A stretch of 64,000 nucleotides of DNA from Nocardia sp. NBC_00508. GTDB lineage: Bacteria > Actinomycetota > Actinomycetes > Mycobacteriales > Mycobacteriaceae. The notes below the pieces were generated by a model. That model searched no databases, was not told where the DNA came from, and saw only the letters and a list, made by a program, of their open reading frames with translations. Shown here in pieces: positions 1 through 9,474 of the stretch (positions within the stretch are counted from its first letter, which is position 1; the number at the start of each line of letters is the position of its first letter). Both the position numbers and the translations under genes were made by a program. The DNA lies in contig NZ_CP107852.1 of assembly GCF_036346875.1 (NCBI RefSeq), positions 1,302,001 through 1,366,000 on the forward strand. Reading direction: 5' to 3'.

Positions 1-1
1 G

Positions 2-100
2 ATCCCGCCGGACGCGCACGACGCGCTCGCCGACGCCCGGCACAACCTGGCCAAATTCGAAGTCATCGAAGCCGCCCGCCGCGCGGCGCCGCGCCTGTGA
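2..100 (+). CDS. C-terminal end of a DEDDh 3'-5' exoribonuclease (partial)
   Basis: Only the last 32 codons are in the window, ending in TGA at 98-100. The visible peptide contains HDALADARHN, which fits the HxAxxD motif that supplies the last two catalytic residues of DEDDh exonucleases. Mycobacterial relatives carry a small RNase of this type (Rv2179c) near this cluster, so a 3'-5' exoribonuclease trimming RNA ends is the best guess. The gene runs toward qcrB and the two are separated by a strong hairpin. The start and most of the domain lie outside the window, so identity rests on one motif and gene context. Confidence 0.6.
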   Translation: MPPDAHDALADARHNLAKFEVIEAARRAAPRL

Positions 101-118
101 CACCCGCGGCGTGACGCG

Positions 119-153
119 CGACGGCCCCGAGTCGATTCGACTCGGGGCCGTCG
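119..153. terminator. Bidirectional hairpin terminator between convergent genes
   Basis: Arms 119-135 and 137-153 are perfectly complementary, an almost uninterrupted 35-base palindrome with ACGGCCCCGAG at its core. It sits between the stop of the exoribonuclease (+) and the stop of qcrB (-). There is no clear U tract, as is common in actinomycetes. It would stop transcription from both sides. Confidence 0.8.
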
Positions 154-163
154 TGTGGCGGGG

Positions 164-1783
164 TCAGTGGCCGTGCTTGCCGTTCGACGCCTCCTGAGCC
201 TTCTGCAGCACCTTCAGCTGCTTGTGCTCTTCCTCGTGTTCGATCTCGAAGTGCCTGTCGCTTTCCTCCTGCGGGTCCGCGCGCAGGAAGCTGCCGGTGC
301 CCGGCTGACCGGCCGAACCGAGCTGGTTCATCTTCTTCGGGACCGGTGCGCCCTGGTACTCCAGCGGAATCGGGTGACCGTGCTCGTCCACCGGGCCGAG
401 CGGCTGATGCACCTCGATGTACTCGCCGTGCGGCAGACGCTTGATCACACCGGTCTCGATGCCGTGCTCCAGCACCGCACGGTCGCTGCGCTGCAGGCCG
501 AGGCAGAACCGGTAGGTGAGGAAGTACGCGATCGGCGGTGCGACGAGCAGGCCGATGCGGCCGATCCACGTGGTCGCGTTCAGCGAGATGTCGAACTTGT
601 AGGCGATGATGTCGTTGACGCAGGACAGGGTCAGGACCACGTAGAACGCGATCGCCATCGCGCCGATCGCCGTGCGGACCGGAACGTCACGCGGGCGCTG
701 CAGCAGGTTGTGGTGTGCGGCCGTGTCGCCGGTGAGCCGCTTCTCGATCCACGGATAGGCGATGAGCACGGTGAACACCAAACCCATGATCAAAGCAACC
801 CAGAACACCGCGGGCACGGTGTAGTTACCGATATACAGCTCCCACGGCGGCATCAACCGGGCCATGCCGTCGGTCCACATCATGTAGAAGTCCGGCTGCG
901 AACCCGCCGACACCTGCGACGGGTTGTAGGGGCCGAGGTTCCAGATCGGGTTGATCTGCAACACGCCGCCCATGATGCCCACGATGCCGAGGGTGAAGGC
1001 GAAGAACGCGCCCTGATCAGCGGCGAACACCGGCACGATCCGCGCGCCGACCACGTTGTGCTCGGTGCGGCCCGGTCCGGGGAACTGGGTGTGCTTCTGG
1101 TACCACACCAACGCCACGTGCGCCGCGATCAGCGCCAGGATGATGCCCGGGAACAGCAGCACGTGCGCGATGTACAGGCGCGGGATGATGATGTCGCCGG
1201 GGAAGTCGCCGCCGAACATCAGCCAGTGCATCCAGGTGCCGATGATCGGGATGGAGATGGTGATCCCCGAGAACGCTGCCCGCAGGCCGGTGCCCGAGAG
1301 CAGGTCATCGGGCAGCGAGTAGCCGAAGAACCCTTCGAACATCGCCAGGATCAGCAGCAGCGAACCGATCACCCAATTCGCTTCGCGCGGCTTGCGGAAC
1401 GCGCCGGTGAAGAAGATCCGGAACAGATGGATGATGATCGACGACGCGAACAGCAACGCCGCCCAGTGGTGCACCTGGCGGACGAACAGGCCGCCGCGCA
1501 CCTCGAAGGAGATGTTCAGCGCGGTTTCGTAGGCCCGGGACATGGTCACACCACGCAACGGCTGGTAGGCGCCGTCGTAGACGACGTGGCTCATCGAGGG
1601 ATCGAAGAACAACGTCAGGTACACGCCCGACAGCAGCAGGATGATGAAGCTGTAGAGCGCGATCTCGCCGAGCAGGAACGACCAGTGGGTCGGGAAGACC
1701 TTGTTGATCGACCGCTTCATGAACGCCGCGGCACGATACCGCTCGTCCGCCTCGTTGGCTTGGGCTGCGGCAGAAGGACTCAT
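164..1783 (-). CDS. qcrB: Cytochrome bc1 complex cytochrome b subunit
   Basis: QcrB is the membrane subunit that oxidises menaquinol in the bcc-aa3 supercomplex. The 539-residue product has the expected hydrophobic helices. Two histidine pairs fit the b-type heme ligands (about H105/H119 and H207/H222), and a SLPDD-containing segment lies near residue 155. It carries the extended hydrophilic C-terminus (about 120 residues, charged, ending NGKHGH) typical of actinobacterial QcrB. The start ATG overlaps the qcrA stop in an ATGA arrangement, so the two are translationally coupled as the last genes of ctaE-qcrC-qcrA-qcrB. Length and context agree with mycobacterial QcrB. Confidence 0.97.
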   Translation of the reverse strand: MSPSAAAQANEADERYRAAAFMKRSINKVFPTHWSFLLGEIALYSFIILLLSGVYLTLFFDPSMSHVVYDGAYQPLRGVTMSRAYETALNISFEVRGGLFVRQVHHWAALLFASSIIIHLFRIFFTGAFRKPREANWVIGSLLLILAMFEGFFGYSLPDDLLSGTGLRAAFSGITISIPIIGTWMHWLMFGGDFPGDIIIPRLYIAHVLLFPGIILALIAAHVALVWYQKHTQFPGPGRTEHNVVGARIVPVFAADQGAFFAFTLGIVGIMGGVLQINPIWNLGPYNPSQVSAGSQPDFYMMWTDGMARLMPPWELYIGNYTVPAVFWVALIMGLVFTVLIAYPWIEKRLTGDTAAHHNLLQRPRDVPVRTAIGAMAIAFYVVLTLSCVNDIIAYKFDISLNATTWIGRIGLLVAPPIAYFLTYRFCLGLQRSDRAVLEHGIETGVIKRLPHGEYIEVHQPLGPVDEHGHPIPLEYQGAPVPKKMNQLGSAGQPGTGSFLRADPQEESDRHFEIEHEEEHKQLKVLQKAQEASNGKHGH

Positions 1784-2952
1784 GAGCGACGCTCCCAGTA
1801 GGCCGGGCCGAGCGGCTCGATGAAGTCGCCGTTGGCGACCAGGAAGCCCTCAGCGTTGACGGTGATCGGCAGCTGCGGCAGCGCGCGAGCGGCGGGACCG
1901 AAGACCGGCTTGCCCCATTCGGTCGCGGAGAACTGCGACTGGTGGCAGGGGCACAGAATCCGGTTGGTCTGCTGCTCGAATAGAGAGGTCGGGCAGCCGA
2001 GGTGGGTGCAGATCTTCGAGTAGGCGAAGTAGTCGCCGTAGTTGAAGCTCTCCTGGCCCTTGCGCTTGATCGCCTTCTGCGCGTCTTCGGTGCGCAGGCG
2101 GATCAGCATGACGGCGTTGCGGATACCGCGCAGCGAGTCCAGCGTGGCGTGCTCGTCGCCGCGCCACTTCTCCTTCCACGGGAACACCGTCTCCATGGCG
2201 CCCGCATCCAGATCCTCCGGGCGCACCAGCACGACATCGTCCGGGCGACCGGTGTCGCGGCGGATGTAGATGGTCTCGCCCGGGAAGTCCGGGGTCCAGC
2301 CGGAGACCCACAGCGGCGACTTGTCGCCCTTGGCCCACGGGTTCTTGATCATGCCGCCGACGAACACCAGCAGCGCGCCGATACCGAGCACGCCGACACC
2401 GGCGCCGGCGGTGCGGGTGATCATCTTGCGGCGACCGAGCGTCGAGGTGTCCAGCGCGTCCTGCAGCTCGGCTACCAGGGTGCGGCGCTCGACCTCCGGC
2501 GAGGGGCCGTCGTGCCGCTGCTGGATGGACAGCTCGGCGGGGATGAACAGCTTGCGGATCAGCACCACCGCCACGCCGATGACCAGCACCGAGATGCCGA
2601 AGGTCAGGCCGATCAGCGGGGTGAACAGCGAGTAGAGCCCGTGGCCCTCCTCTTCCGTGCCCTTGAACTCCCAGGGCCAGAACAGGAAGACGCCGACCAG
2701 CGCCGCGGCCGCGATACCGGACACGGCGAACCAGAAGGTCACCGCGCGCTCGGCCCGCTTCTCCGCGCGGGTGCCCGGGATCGGGAAACGTTCACGCCGG
2801 TAGGCGACGTTCACGTCGTCGCGCTCGGTACCCAGCTTGACCAGCTCATCGCGCGACATCGCGTCGAGTTCCGCCTCGGTCGGCTCCGCCGGGGTGGCGT
2901 TCACCGACTCGTCCGACGGTCGCGTGTCGCGGCCGTCATCCGGCCGACCCAT
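1780..2952 (-). CDS. qcrA: Rieske iron-sulfur subunit of cytochrome bc1
   Basis: QcrA passes electrons from menaquinol to the di-heme cytochrome QcrC. The product of 390 residues has three transmembrane segments in its N-terminal half, as in other actinobacteria, then a Rieske domain. The 2Fe-2S ligands are visible as CTHLGC (C315, H317) and CPCH (C334, H337), with C320-C336 as the expected disulfide. I chose the ATG at 2950-2952 because AAGGAG lies nine bases upstream. A longer frame opens with GTG at 2994 but would overlap qcrC. The gene follows qcrC by 20 bases and overlaps qcrB by four. Confidence 0.96.
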   Translation of the reverse strand: MGRPDDGRDTRPSDESVNATPAEPTEAELDAMSRDELVKLGTERDDVNVAYRRERFPIPGTRAEKRAERAVTFWFAVSGIAAAALVGVFLFWPWEFKGTEEEGHGLYSLFTPLIGLTFGISVLVIGVAVVLIRKLFIPAELSIQQRHDGPSPEVERRTLVAELQDALDTSTLGRRKMITRTAGAGVGVLGIGALLVFVGGMIKNPWAKGDKSPLWVSGWTPDFPGETIYIRRDTGRPDDVVLVRPEDLDAGAMETVFPWKEKWRGDEHATLDSLRGIRNAVMLIRLRTEDAQKAIKRKGQESFNYGDYFAYSKICTHLGCPTSLFEQQTNRILCPCHQSQFSATEWGKPVFGPAARALPQLPITVNAEGFLVANGDFIEPLGPAYWERRS

Positions 2953-2972
2953 GTCGTCTCGCTCCTTATCCA

Positions 2973-3836
2973 TCATGACCTCGATCCGATCCACATCGCG
3001 GCGCCGACCACGAGCGTGATGCCGACCACCCAGATGGCCAGACCCTCGGTCGCGGGACCGAACCCACCGAGATCCCAGCCGCCCGGGCTGTGCTCCTCGC
3101 TCGAGTTCTTGACGTAGGCGATGATGTCGCGCTTCTCCTCCGGGCTCAGCTGACGGTCGGAGAACTTCGGCATGTTCTGCGGACCGGTGAGCATCGCCGC
3201 CAAGATCTGCTGCTCGTTGGCGGGCTCCAGCGGCGGCGCGAACTTACCGGAGGACAGCGCGCCGCCGCGTCCGGTGAAGTTGTGGCAGGACGCGCAGTTC
3301 ATCCGGAACAGCTCCGAACCGCGGGCGATGTCCTCACCGCGCAGCGACTCCTGGGCGATCTCGCCGTTGGCGTCCCGGACCACGGTCGGGCCTCCGCCGT
3401 TGGCCGCCACGTACGCGCTCAGCGCATCGGTCTGGTGGGCGTCGAACTTCGGTGGCTTGCGCTGTGCCTGGGCCTCGTTGCGGGCCATCGGCATGCGACC
3501 GGAGGACACCTGGAAGTAGACGGCGGCCTCGCCGACGCCGATCAGGCTGGGACCGCGGTCCGGCACACCCTGCAGGTTCGCGCCGTGGCAGGTGATGCAG
3601 GACGTGTCGTAGAGCTGCTGGCCCTCGCGGATCAGCGCGGACTGGTCCTCGTGCGCGGTCGCGCGCTGCGGGTCCGGCGTCAGGGCCGATGCCAGGAAGC
3701 CTGCTCCGACGAGGCCCACCAGCAGCGCAAGCCCGCCCGCGATGCGACGGCGAACGCGGCGCTGCCTGCGCGTCTTGCTGGCCTGGCCGTTCCCGGGGCT
3801 GGCGGGCTCTGGCGCTGATGGGGGAGATGAACTCAT
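2973..3836 (-). CDS. qcrC: Di-heme cytochrome c subunit of cytochrome bc1
   Basis: QcrC has two heme-binding motifs, CITCH (C80-H84) and CASCH (C181-H185), which let the actinobacterial complex hand electrons directly to cytochrome aa3 without a free cytochrome c. The 287-residue protein has a basic N-terminus, a signal-anchor helix at about 33-52, the two cytochrome c domains outside the membrane and a C-terminal helix at about 265-283. AAAGGGA lies upstream of the ATG. It is the second gene of the ctaE-qcrCAB operon, 85 bases after the ctaE stop. Confidence 0.97.
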   Translation of the reverse strand: MSSSPPSAPEPASPGNGQASKTRRQRRVRRRIAGGLALLVGLVGAGFLASALTPDPQRATAHEDQSALIREGQQLYDTSCITCHGANLQGVPDRGPSLIGVGEAAVYFQVSSGRMPMARNEAQAQRKPPKFDAHQTDALSAYVAANGGGPTVVRDANGEIAQESLRGEDIARGSELFRMNCASCHNFTGRGGALSSGKFAPPLEPANEQQILAAMLTGPQNMPKFSDRQLSPEEKRDIIAYVKNSSEEHSPGGWDLGGFGPATEGLAIWVVGITLVVGAAMWIGSRS

Positions 3837-3921
3837 CTGTGTCCCTTTGGAGTAGACGGAACCGACTTGTGCAAAAGATCTCGGGGCTCGCCGCGGCCGC
3901 TGGGCTGCGCGGCGTCCACGA

Positions 3922-4533
3922 TCAGCGGACGAAGTAGATCGTGGCGAACAACCCGATCCAGACGATGTCGACGAAGTGCCAGTAGTAGGAGACGACGATC
4001 GCCGCGGTGGCCTGCGCAGGGGTGAACTTGCTCACCTTGGTGCGGGCCAACAGGAACAGGAACGCGATCAGACCGCCGATGACGTGCAGGCCGTGGAAGC
4101 CGGTGGTGATGTAGAACACCGATCCGTAGGAGCTACCGGAGATCGACGTGCCCTCGTTGACGAGGTTGTAGTACTCGTAGCCCTGGCCGCCGACGAAGAA
4201 CGCGCCCATCACGAAGGTGACGACATACCAGCGGCGCAGGCCGAACACGTCGCCCTTCTCCGCGGCGAACACGCCCATCTGGCAGGTGAACGACGACGCG
4301 ACCAGCACGGCCGTGACCGGCACGGCGAGCTTCAGGTTCAGCTCGGTCGGTTCCGGCGGCCAGTGACCGTGCGCCTGCGCGCGCGCGACGAAGTACATCG
4401 CGAACAAGCCGGCAAAGAACATCAGCTCGCTGGACAGCCAGATGATGGTACCGACGCTGACCATGTTGGGCCGGTTCAGCGAATGCACACGCTGGGTAAT
4501 GGCCGATCCTGGGGTCCCTACTGCGGTCGTCAC
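3922..4533 (-). CDS. ctaE: Cytochrome c oxidase subunit III
   Basis: CtaE is the third core subunit of the aa3 oxidase. The 203-residue product matches the family throughout: the N-terminal HSLNRPNM segment, several hydrophobic helices, and the C-terminal [11 protein letters not shown] motif. The frame is open further upstream, but a GTG at 4531-4533 gives the family's N-terminus ([13 protein letters not shown]), so I place the start there. A -10-like CATACT lies only about a dozen bases before this GTG, so the mRNA may be nearly leaderless. It is the first gene of ctaE-qcrC-qcrA-qcrB. Confidence 0.95.
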   Translation of the reverse strand: MTTAVGTPGSAITQRVHSLNRPNMVSVGTIIWLSSELMFFAGLFAMYFVARAQAHGHWPPEPTELNLKLAVPVTAVLVASSFTCQMGVFAAEKGDVFGLRRWYVVTFVMGAFFVGGQGYEYYNLVNEGTSISGSSYGSVFYITTGFHGLHVIGGLIAFLFLLARTKVSKFTPAQATAAIVVSYYWHFVDIVWIGLFATIYFVR

Positions 4534-4550
4534 GGGGGTAAGTATGACTC

Positions 4551-4579
4551 GTCGTAGTACGACAGCAGTACCCGGGTAC
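4551..4579. promoter_or_regulatory. Palindromic promoter elements between ctaE and the divergent gene
   Basis: Two perfect palindromes occur here: GTCGTA-G-TACGAC (4551-4563) and GTACCCGGGTAC (4568-4579). The first lies just behind the putative ctaE -10 and would cover its -35 region. Its core CGTAGTAC recurs upstream of ctaC. The regulator is unknown. Confidence 0.45.
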
Positions 4580-4724
4580 GAAACTCGTTCCTCCGTGACG
4601 GAAAACGCAGGGAAGGACAAGCACTCGACCAGGCGCGGGCGCTGGAGACGCGGGAGGCGAGGCCCTCGAACGGGTCGCACTCTCGCGCGGCCAGCATGAC
4701 AGGCGAGGCTAAGGAGAAGCTGAG

Positions 4725-5156
4725 ATGGAGGCGAAAGTGGCACCACGGCTGTGGCGACGGCTCTTCAAGCGGGACCAGCAGGCGGAGCTGGACCCGAACC
4801 GAGCGGATCTGGTGGTGGTCGCATCCAGCTTCGACGACGCGGAGGCGTGTTCGACGGCGCTGACACGTGCGACCGGGCTGACCCTCGACGAGCCCGCGGT
4901 TCTGCGGCACCATCTGCGCATTCCACCCCGGCACGTGGAGACCGTCTGCGCGATCGCCGCACAGGATGGATACGCACCCGCACCACAGGTCGGCGGTCCG
5001 GGTACCGATCCGCTCGAAACGGTGATCCTGCAGCGGGTCCAGCTGCTGGACGCTCTGCACTGCTCGCAGGAGCGCTCGCGCATGGCCGGTCTCGCACAGC
5101 GTCACGACGGCAACGCCAATGGCTGGGACGCACTACAACCTCGCCTTCGCCCATGA
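4725..5156 (+). CDS. Conserved actinobacterial hypothetical protein
   Basis: The 143-residue, soluble, charged product has no motif I recognise. It begins with a basic stretch rich in R, K and W, followed by an alternating alpha/beta-looking segment ([16 protein letters not shown]), and ends in a polar tail rich in H, R and N. AAGGAG stands eight bases before the ATG, so the start is well supported. It is transcribed divergently from ctaE and in the direction of trpD. I cannot assign a function. The gene's position beside cytochrome oxidase does not by itself imply a respiratory role. Confidence 0.75.
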   Translation: MEAKVAPRLWRRLFKRDQQAELDPNRADLVVVASSFDDAEACSTALTRATGLTLDEPAVLRHHLRIPPRHVETVCAIAAQDGYAPAPQVGGPGTDPLETVILQRVQLLDALHCSQERSRMAGLAQRHDGNANGWDALQPRLRP

Positions 5157-5177
5157 CAGCTCTGCGACCAGCCTCCG

Positions 5178-5232
5178 GACCACTCCCATTTTCAAGCGAG
5201 CGAGACTCGGCGTTTACCGTTCGCCCGGACAG
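5178..5232 (+). repeat. Partial copy of the trpD/pimB' palindromic repeat
   Basis: This segment (ACTCCCATTTTCAAGCGAGC onward, then GTTCGCCCGG) matches the 5' part of the full repeat that starts at 5270 but stops before the large hairpin. It is a truncated neighbouring copy in the same orientation. Confidence 0.6.
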
Positions 5233-5269
5233 CGAGCATCCGGATGCCGCGGGTACCTCCCCGCGCAAC

Positions 5270-5448
5270 ACATCGGCCCAACTCCCGTTTTCGAGCGAAG
5301 CGAGACCGAGCATTTGCCGTTCGCGGCCCGGCTCGCGTCCGAGCGGCCGCCGCGTCCGCGACGAAGTCGCCAGCGGCGGCCGCTCGGACGCGAGCCATAA
5401 GGGGGCCGCGAACACGCAGCGCCGCAGGCGCTGCCAAATAAACACAGC
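5270..5448 (+). repeat. Modular palindromic intergenic repeat, copy upstream of trpD
   Basis: A 24-base left arm (5330-5353) is exactly complementary to a right arm (5373-5396). The 19-base loop itself holds a GCGAC/GTCGC hairpin. A second perfect 8-base hairpin lies at 5416-5434 (GCAGCGCC, loop GCA, GGCGCTGC). The unit opens with a motif ending in CGAGCGAAGCGAGAC and closes with AAATAAACACAG, about 55 bases before the trpD start. The same modules in the same order precede pimB' at 13281-13503, so this is a dispersed repeat and not a simple terminator. Confidence 0.85.
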
Positions 5449-5504
5449 TAGGCTGCTTGCGGACGAACTGGTGCGCGAGACCAGTGTGACGGGAGAAGTG
5501 TGGA

Positions 5505-6566
5505 ATGAGCGTGCGCAGCTGGCCCCAGGTGCTCGGAACCCTCGCCGATGGTGGCGACCTGGCCGCGGACGACACGGCGTGGGCGATGAACGAGATCATG
5601 TCCGACAACGCCACCACCGCGCAGATCGCCGCGTTCGGCATCGCCATGAAGATCAAGGGCCCCACACCCACCGAACTCACCGGTCTGGCCGCGGGCATGC
5701 TCGACCACGCCAGGCTGGTGCGGATAGACGGCGACGCGGTCGACATCGTCGGCACCGGCGGCGACCGCTCAGGCTCGGTGAACATCTCCACCATGTCCTC
5801 GGTCGTGGTGGCCGCCGCGGGCGTCCCGGTGGTCAAGCACGGCAATCGGGCCGCGTCGTCCAAGAGCGGCGGCGCCGACGTGCTCGAGGCGCTGGGCGTG
5901 AAGCTCGCGCTCGGTCCCGAGGCCGTGGCGCGGTGTGTGCGGGAAGTCGGCATCGGATTCTGTTTCGCGGCCGTCTTCCATCCGGCGCTGCGGTACGCGG
6001 GAGCGGCGCGCAGCCAGATCGGCATTCCCACCGTCTTCAATGTGCTCGGGCCGCTGACCAACCCGGCGCAGCCGCGCGCGGGACTGGTCGGCTGCGCCTT
6101 CCCCGATCTGCTCCCGGTGATCGCGGGCGTGTTCGCCGAACGCGGCGCCAGCGCGCTGGTGGTGCGCGGCAACGACGGGCTGGACGAGATCACCACCTCC
6201 GACACCACCACCGCGTGGATCGTCTCCAGCGGCCGGACGCGCCAGGCGACCATCGATCCCACCCGGATCGGCATCCCGCGCGTGGAGTTGGAGGCATTGC
6301 GGGGCGGCGACGCCGAGGTCAACGCGGGCGTGGCGCGCGACGTGTTCGCCGGCAGGGGCGCAGCGGTGCGCGACGCGGTGCTGCTCAATTCGGCCGCCGC
6401 GATCGTGGCCTATGACTGGTCGCGCGGTACGGGGGATCCCGACGCGGACCTGCACGACGCGCTCACCGCGGGCATCGACCGTGCCGCCGAGGCAATCGAC
6501 ACCGGCAGGGCGGCCGCATTGCTGGAGCGCTGGGCGAAGCTGACGCAGACGCTCGGGGACAACTGA
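5505..6566 (+). CDS. trpD: Anthranilate phosphoribosyltransferase
   Basis: TrpD joins anthranilate to PRPP to make phosphoribosyl-anthranilate, the second committed step of tryptophan synthesis. The 353-residue product has the family signature GTGGDRSGSVNIST in the PRPP-binding loop and KHGNRAASSKSG soon after. Length is normal. GGGAGAAG lies upstream of the ATG. The gene stands alone: no other trp gene is nearby, as in mycobacteria where trpD sits next to the cytochrome genes. The 5' region is occupied by the palindromic repeat described above, and no tryptophan attenuator leader peptide was found. Confidence 0.96.
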   Translation: MSVRSWPQVLGTLADGGDLAADDTAWAMNEIMSDNATTAQIAAFGIAMKIKGPTPTELTGLAAGMLDHARLVRIDGDAVDIVGTGGDRSGSVNISTMSSVVVAAAGVPVVKHGNRAASSKSGGADVLEALGVKLALGPEAVARCVREVGIGFCFAAVFHPALRYAGAARSQIGIPTVFNVLGPLTNPAQPRAGLVGCAFPDLLPVIAGVFAERGASALVVRGNDGLDEITTSDTTTAWIVSSGRTRQATIDPTRIGIPRVELEALRGGDAEVNAGVARDVFAGRGAAVRDAVLLNSAAAIVAYDWSRGTGDPDADLHDALTAGIDRAAEAIDTGRAAALLERWAKLTQTLGDN

Positions 6567-6813
6567 CCGGCCTCCACCGAGGCCCGCGGATCGCGCAACA
6601 TGCCAAGGTAGGCGAATTCCCTGGTCACTACCGGCGTCTCGGCTACCGTCGACCCCGCAATTCGGCGCATGCTCAGGTCGGTGGGCACCCGGTGGAACCA
6701 CTCCAGCGCGGTTGCCCGACGAGGGCGAGTTCGGGGCTGGACTCGCGGTGCGAACCGCCGCCCGGGGCCTCGACCGACCGCGCCGGTCCGTTCGACCGAC
6801 GAGGAGTTCGAAC

Positions 6814-7104
6814 ATGCGATACCCGGTTCCGGCGTTGCTCGGCGCACTTGTCGCGGCGGGCGTGATCGCCGCCGCGCCAGTGGCGAGCGGGGCGGAAGGC
6901 GTCCTGTTCGTCGGCGACACGTCCTATGCAGAACCGGCGGGATGCATACAGGTTGGCGACGGGTCCGAGGTGGAAGTGCGCAACTACACCGACAGCGTCG
7001 TGCGGGTATACGACTCACCCGCATGCTCCGGCGAGGTGATCGACATCCTGCCGCCCGGCGAGCGCGACTACTTCCGCGCCCGTGGCATTCGGGTCGAGGA
7101 CTGA
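6814..7104 (+). CDS. Small secreted protein of unknown function
   Basis: The product is 96 residues with a classical signal peptide (basic MRYPVPALLG start, hydrophobic core, likely cleavage after APVASGA). The mature part of about 70 residues has two cysteines (in AGCIQ and PACSGE) that could pair. It is acidic, as many small exported actinomycete proteins are. GAGGAG lies upstream of the chosen ATG; the frame is open further upstream but lacks a ribosome-binding site there. It is convergent with the Lrp-type gene, 10 bases away. No family recognised. Confidence 0.75.
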   Translation: MRYPVPALLGALVAAGVIAAAPVASGAEGVLFVGDTSYAEPAGCIQVGDGSEVEVRNYTDSVVRVYDSPACSGEVIDILPPGERDYFRARGIRVED

Positions 7105-7114
7105 CCAGCCTCGA

Positions 7115-7390
7115 CTACTCCCCCAGCGAGAAACCCGCCTCCACCTCGGCGCGCGAGTACGACTTGAACGCGATGTGCGTCGTCGTGCGCAGCACACCGG
7201 GCGTCTTATCGATCCGGCCGGTCACCACCTCGGCGATCTGCTCGTGATCGCGCACCCGCACGATCGCGATCAAGTCCACGTCGCCCGCGCAGGAGTACAC
7301 CTCGGTGACTCCTTCGGTGTCCGCGACCGCCTGCGCGGTCTCCGGGATGCGGCCGTTGTCGGCGTGAATCAAGACGATCGCGGTAATCAT
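7115..7390 (-). CDS. Stand-alone Lrp/AsnC ligand-binding (RAM) domain protein
   Basis: The 91-residue product consists only of the alpha/beta effector-binding domain of Lrp/AsnC regulators (ITAIVLIHAD at the start, then TEGVTEVYSCAGDVDLIAIV). It lacks the DNA-binding helix-turn-helix. Such stand-alone domains form oligomers and bind amino acids; they may act as sensors or modulate full-length Lrp proteins. The gene follows the DnaQ-UvrC gene by five bases on the same strand and is probably its operon partner. The start is the ATG at 7388-7390. Neighbouring trpD makes an amino-acid ligand tempting, but nothing in the sequence shows which. Confidence 0.88.
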   Translation of the reverse strand: MITAIVLIHADNGRIPETAQAVADTEGVTEVYSCAGDVDLIAIVRVRDHEQIAEVVTGRIDKTPGVLRTTTHIAFKSYSRAEVEAGFSLGE

Positions 7391-7395
7391 GGTGC

Positions 7396-9474
7396 TCAGC
7401 CTAAGCGGTCGAGGTAAGCCTGCTCGGTCGGTTGGACGCGCGCGGCCGCTTCGGCCAGCTCCGCCCAGCCCAGCCACCGGGCCGCGCCGTACATCGGCGC
7501 GCGATACCCCTCGGTGGTCCGCACGATCCGCACTCCGGGCCGCGCCAACCAGCGCACCACCAAGGCGACTTCTTCGGGCGAGGCGCCGCGCAGCGGTGGA
7601 GCGTCCGCGGGCACATGCGTGTACTCGGCCGTCTCGGCCTGCGGCCCGATCGATGCCCCATCTGTGCGCGGCGGCATGGGAGGCGCATCGTTCGGATCGG
7701 GTCTGCCAGCGGGGACCTCGGCGTGCTGTCGCGCATCGCCGCCGGTACCCGAGCTCGACACGGCCGAGCCCGAGACCTCGCCCGATATCTCCGCGCCGGA
7801 TTCCGCGATCGGCTCGACGTTGTGGTAGCTCGCGGATACGGGCTCTTTTCCGTCCGCGTGCTCGAAGTGGGCGGAACTTCCTGTGGGAACAACGGTTTCG
7901 GCGGCCGCAACGATCTGTTCCACAATCGGCATCGGCGGCGTGCCGCGCGGTGCGGTACCGGACCCGGCGAGGCGACCGTATCGGATGACCGCGAACTCCC
8001 AACCGCCGTTGCCGTCCGGGTGCGCGGCGATCAACTCGGCGATACGCGCCACCGCCGCGAGCCGCTGGGTGCGATGCAGCGCGCGTACCACCGTGACGGC
8101 ACGATCGCGCAACCGCGCCGCGGCCTCGAAATGCTCGGCGCGCGAGTGTCCTTCGATTCGATCGAGCATGGCCCGCAGTGGCGAGTCGGAGCGCCCGGCG
8201 AACAGTGCGCGCACGAGTGCGGGCGCGGGCGCGTAGTCCGCGGCCCCCGAGGACATCCCGTCCGAGCCCGCCGGGCACCCACCGACGATCGCGGGTGGGC
8301 ACTGGTGGATCGTCCCACGGGGCAGCCGCGTGGTGCACGTGCGCAGCCCGGTGAACTCGGCGATGATCACGCCCAGATCGGCGGCGTCGCTGCGGGAATT
8401 GAACGGCCCCAGCGCATCCCCGGCCGGTTCCCGCACCACGGAGAAACGCGGGAACGGCTCGTCGGTCAGGGTGAGCCACCAGGCCCGCTTCGGGAACTTC
8501 GACCGTCGGTTGTACGGCGGGGTGTGCGCCACCAGCAGCCGCAGTTCCCGCACTCCCGCCTCGAGCGCGTGCGCGCACACCACATGGTCGACCCGAATCG
8601 CCAGCGAAACCATCTCTTTCATCCGGCCTCTGGTCTCCGAACCGGTGAAGTAGTTACGGACGCGGCGGCGCAAGTTCACGGCCGTCCCTATATAGAGGAC
8701 TTCGTCGGATGGACCGCGGAACAGATACACCCCCGGCGCGGCGGGCAGGCCGGCCGCGAGGAAACGCTTGGTTCGCTGCCGGGGCGTGACGTCGGGCAGG
8801 TAGTCGAGCAGCTCGGTGAGGCTGTGCACGCCTTGGTTGCCGACGCGCCCGATCAGCGCGTGCAGCACGTCGACGGTCGCCCTGGCGTCCTGCAGGGCGC
8901 GATGGGTCGGCTGGGTGGCGGCGCCGAGCAAACGGGCCAGCGAGCTCAGCCGCACCGAGGGTGCTTCGTCGCGTCCGAGCACCCGCCGCGCGAGCTTCAC
9001 CGTGCACAGCACCTGCGCCGCGGGCCAGGGGGTGTCGCACTGCGCCGCGGCGGCTCGCAGGAATGCCATGTCGAACCGGGCGTTGTGCGCGACGAGCACC
9101 GCACCGGCCGCGAATTCCAGGAAACCGGGCAGCACCGCCTCGATCCGCGGTGCGGCATACACCATCGCCGTGGTGATCCCCGTGACGTGCACGACCGCGG
9201 GCGGTACTTCCCGTCCCGGATTGACCAGTGTCGCGAACTCGCCGAGCACCTCTCCGCCACGCACCTTGACCGCGCCGATCTCGGTGATGCCGTCGGCGCC
9301 GGGGCTGGTCCCCGTGGTCTCCAGGTCGACCACCACGAAGGTGGTGTCGTACAGGGGCGTGTCGAGTTCGTCGAAGGCCAGTTGCTGGGCGGCGGCCGCG
9401 CGCGGCGCAGGGTCGGACACGGCGTGCAGCGTAGGGCCACGGTCCGACAGGAAACGGGCACGCCCTCGTGCCAC
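7396..9474 (-). CDS. DEDDh exonuclease fused to a UvrC-type endonuclease module
   Basis: The 692-residue product joins a DnaQ-like 3'-5' exonuclease domain (about 40-205; VVVDLETTG carries the first D and [11 protein letters not shown] the middle D, and [12 protein letters not shown] the final H and D) to a GIY-YIG nuclease and UvrC-like region ([21 protein letters not shown] at about 245, then FTG and a UvrB-contact-like helical part). This architecture is the same as mycobacterial Rv2191. Between the UvrC part and the C-terminus lies a low-complexity insert of about 90 residues rich in S, G, E and P. The start may instead be the GTG at 9420. A role in DNA repair is inferred from the domains. 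Confidence 0.9.
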   Translation of the reverse strand: MARGRARFLSDRGPTLHAVSDPAPRAAAAQQLAFDELDTPLYDTTFVVVDLETTGTSPGADGITEIGAVKVRGGEVLGEFATLVNPGREVPPAVVHVTGITTAMVYAAPRIEAVLPGFLEFAAGAVLVAHNARFDMAFLRAAAAQCDTPWPAAQVLCTVKLARRVLGRDEAPSVRLSSLARLLGAATQPTHRALQDARATVDVLHALIGRVGNQGVHSLTELLDYLPDVTPRQRTKRFLAAGLPAAPGVYLFRGPSDEVLYIGTAVNLRRRVRNYFTGSETRGRMKEMVSLAIRVDHVVCAHALEAGVRELRLLVAHTPPYNRRSKFPKRAWWLTLTDEPFPRFSVVREPAGDALGPFNSRSDAADLGVIIAEFTGLRTCTTRLPRGTIHQCPPAIVGGCPAGSDGMSSGAADYAPAPALVRALFAGRSDSPLRAMLDRIEGHSRAEHFEAAARLRDRAVTVVRALHRTQRLAAVARIAELIAAHPDGNGGWEFAVIRYGRLAGSGTAPRGTPPMPIVEQIVAAAETVVPTGSSAHFEHADGKEPVSASYHNVEPIAESGAEISGEVSGSAVSSSGTGGDARQHAEVPAGRPDPNDAPPMPPRTDGASIGPQAETAEYTHVPADAPPLRGASPEEVALVVRWLARPGVRIVRTTEGYRAPMYGAARWLGWAELAEAAARVQPTEQAYLDRLG

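Noticed and set aside
155..1801. Long open frame on the + strand opposite qcrB
   Set aside because: It is rich in R, H, D and Q with no family features, the usual antisense shadow of a high-GC gene. The minus-strand frame is clearly cytochrome b.
6410..6700. Minus-strand frame overlapping the 3' end of trpD (containing FHRVPTDLSMRRIAGS)
   Set aside because: It looks faintly coding but overlaps trpD, has no start signal and no recognised family. A gene remnant is possible but unsupported.
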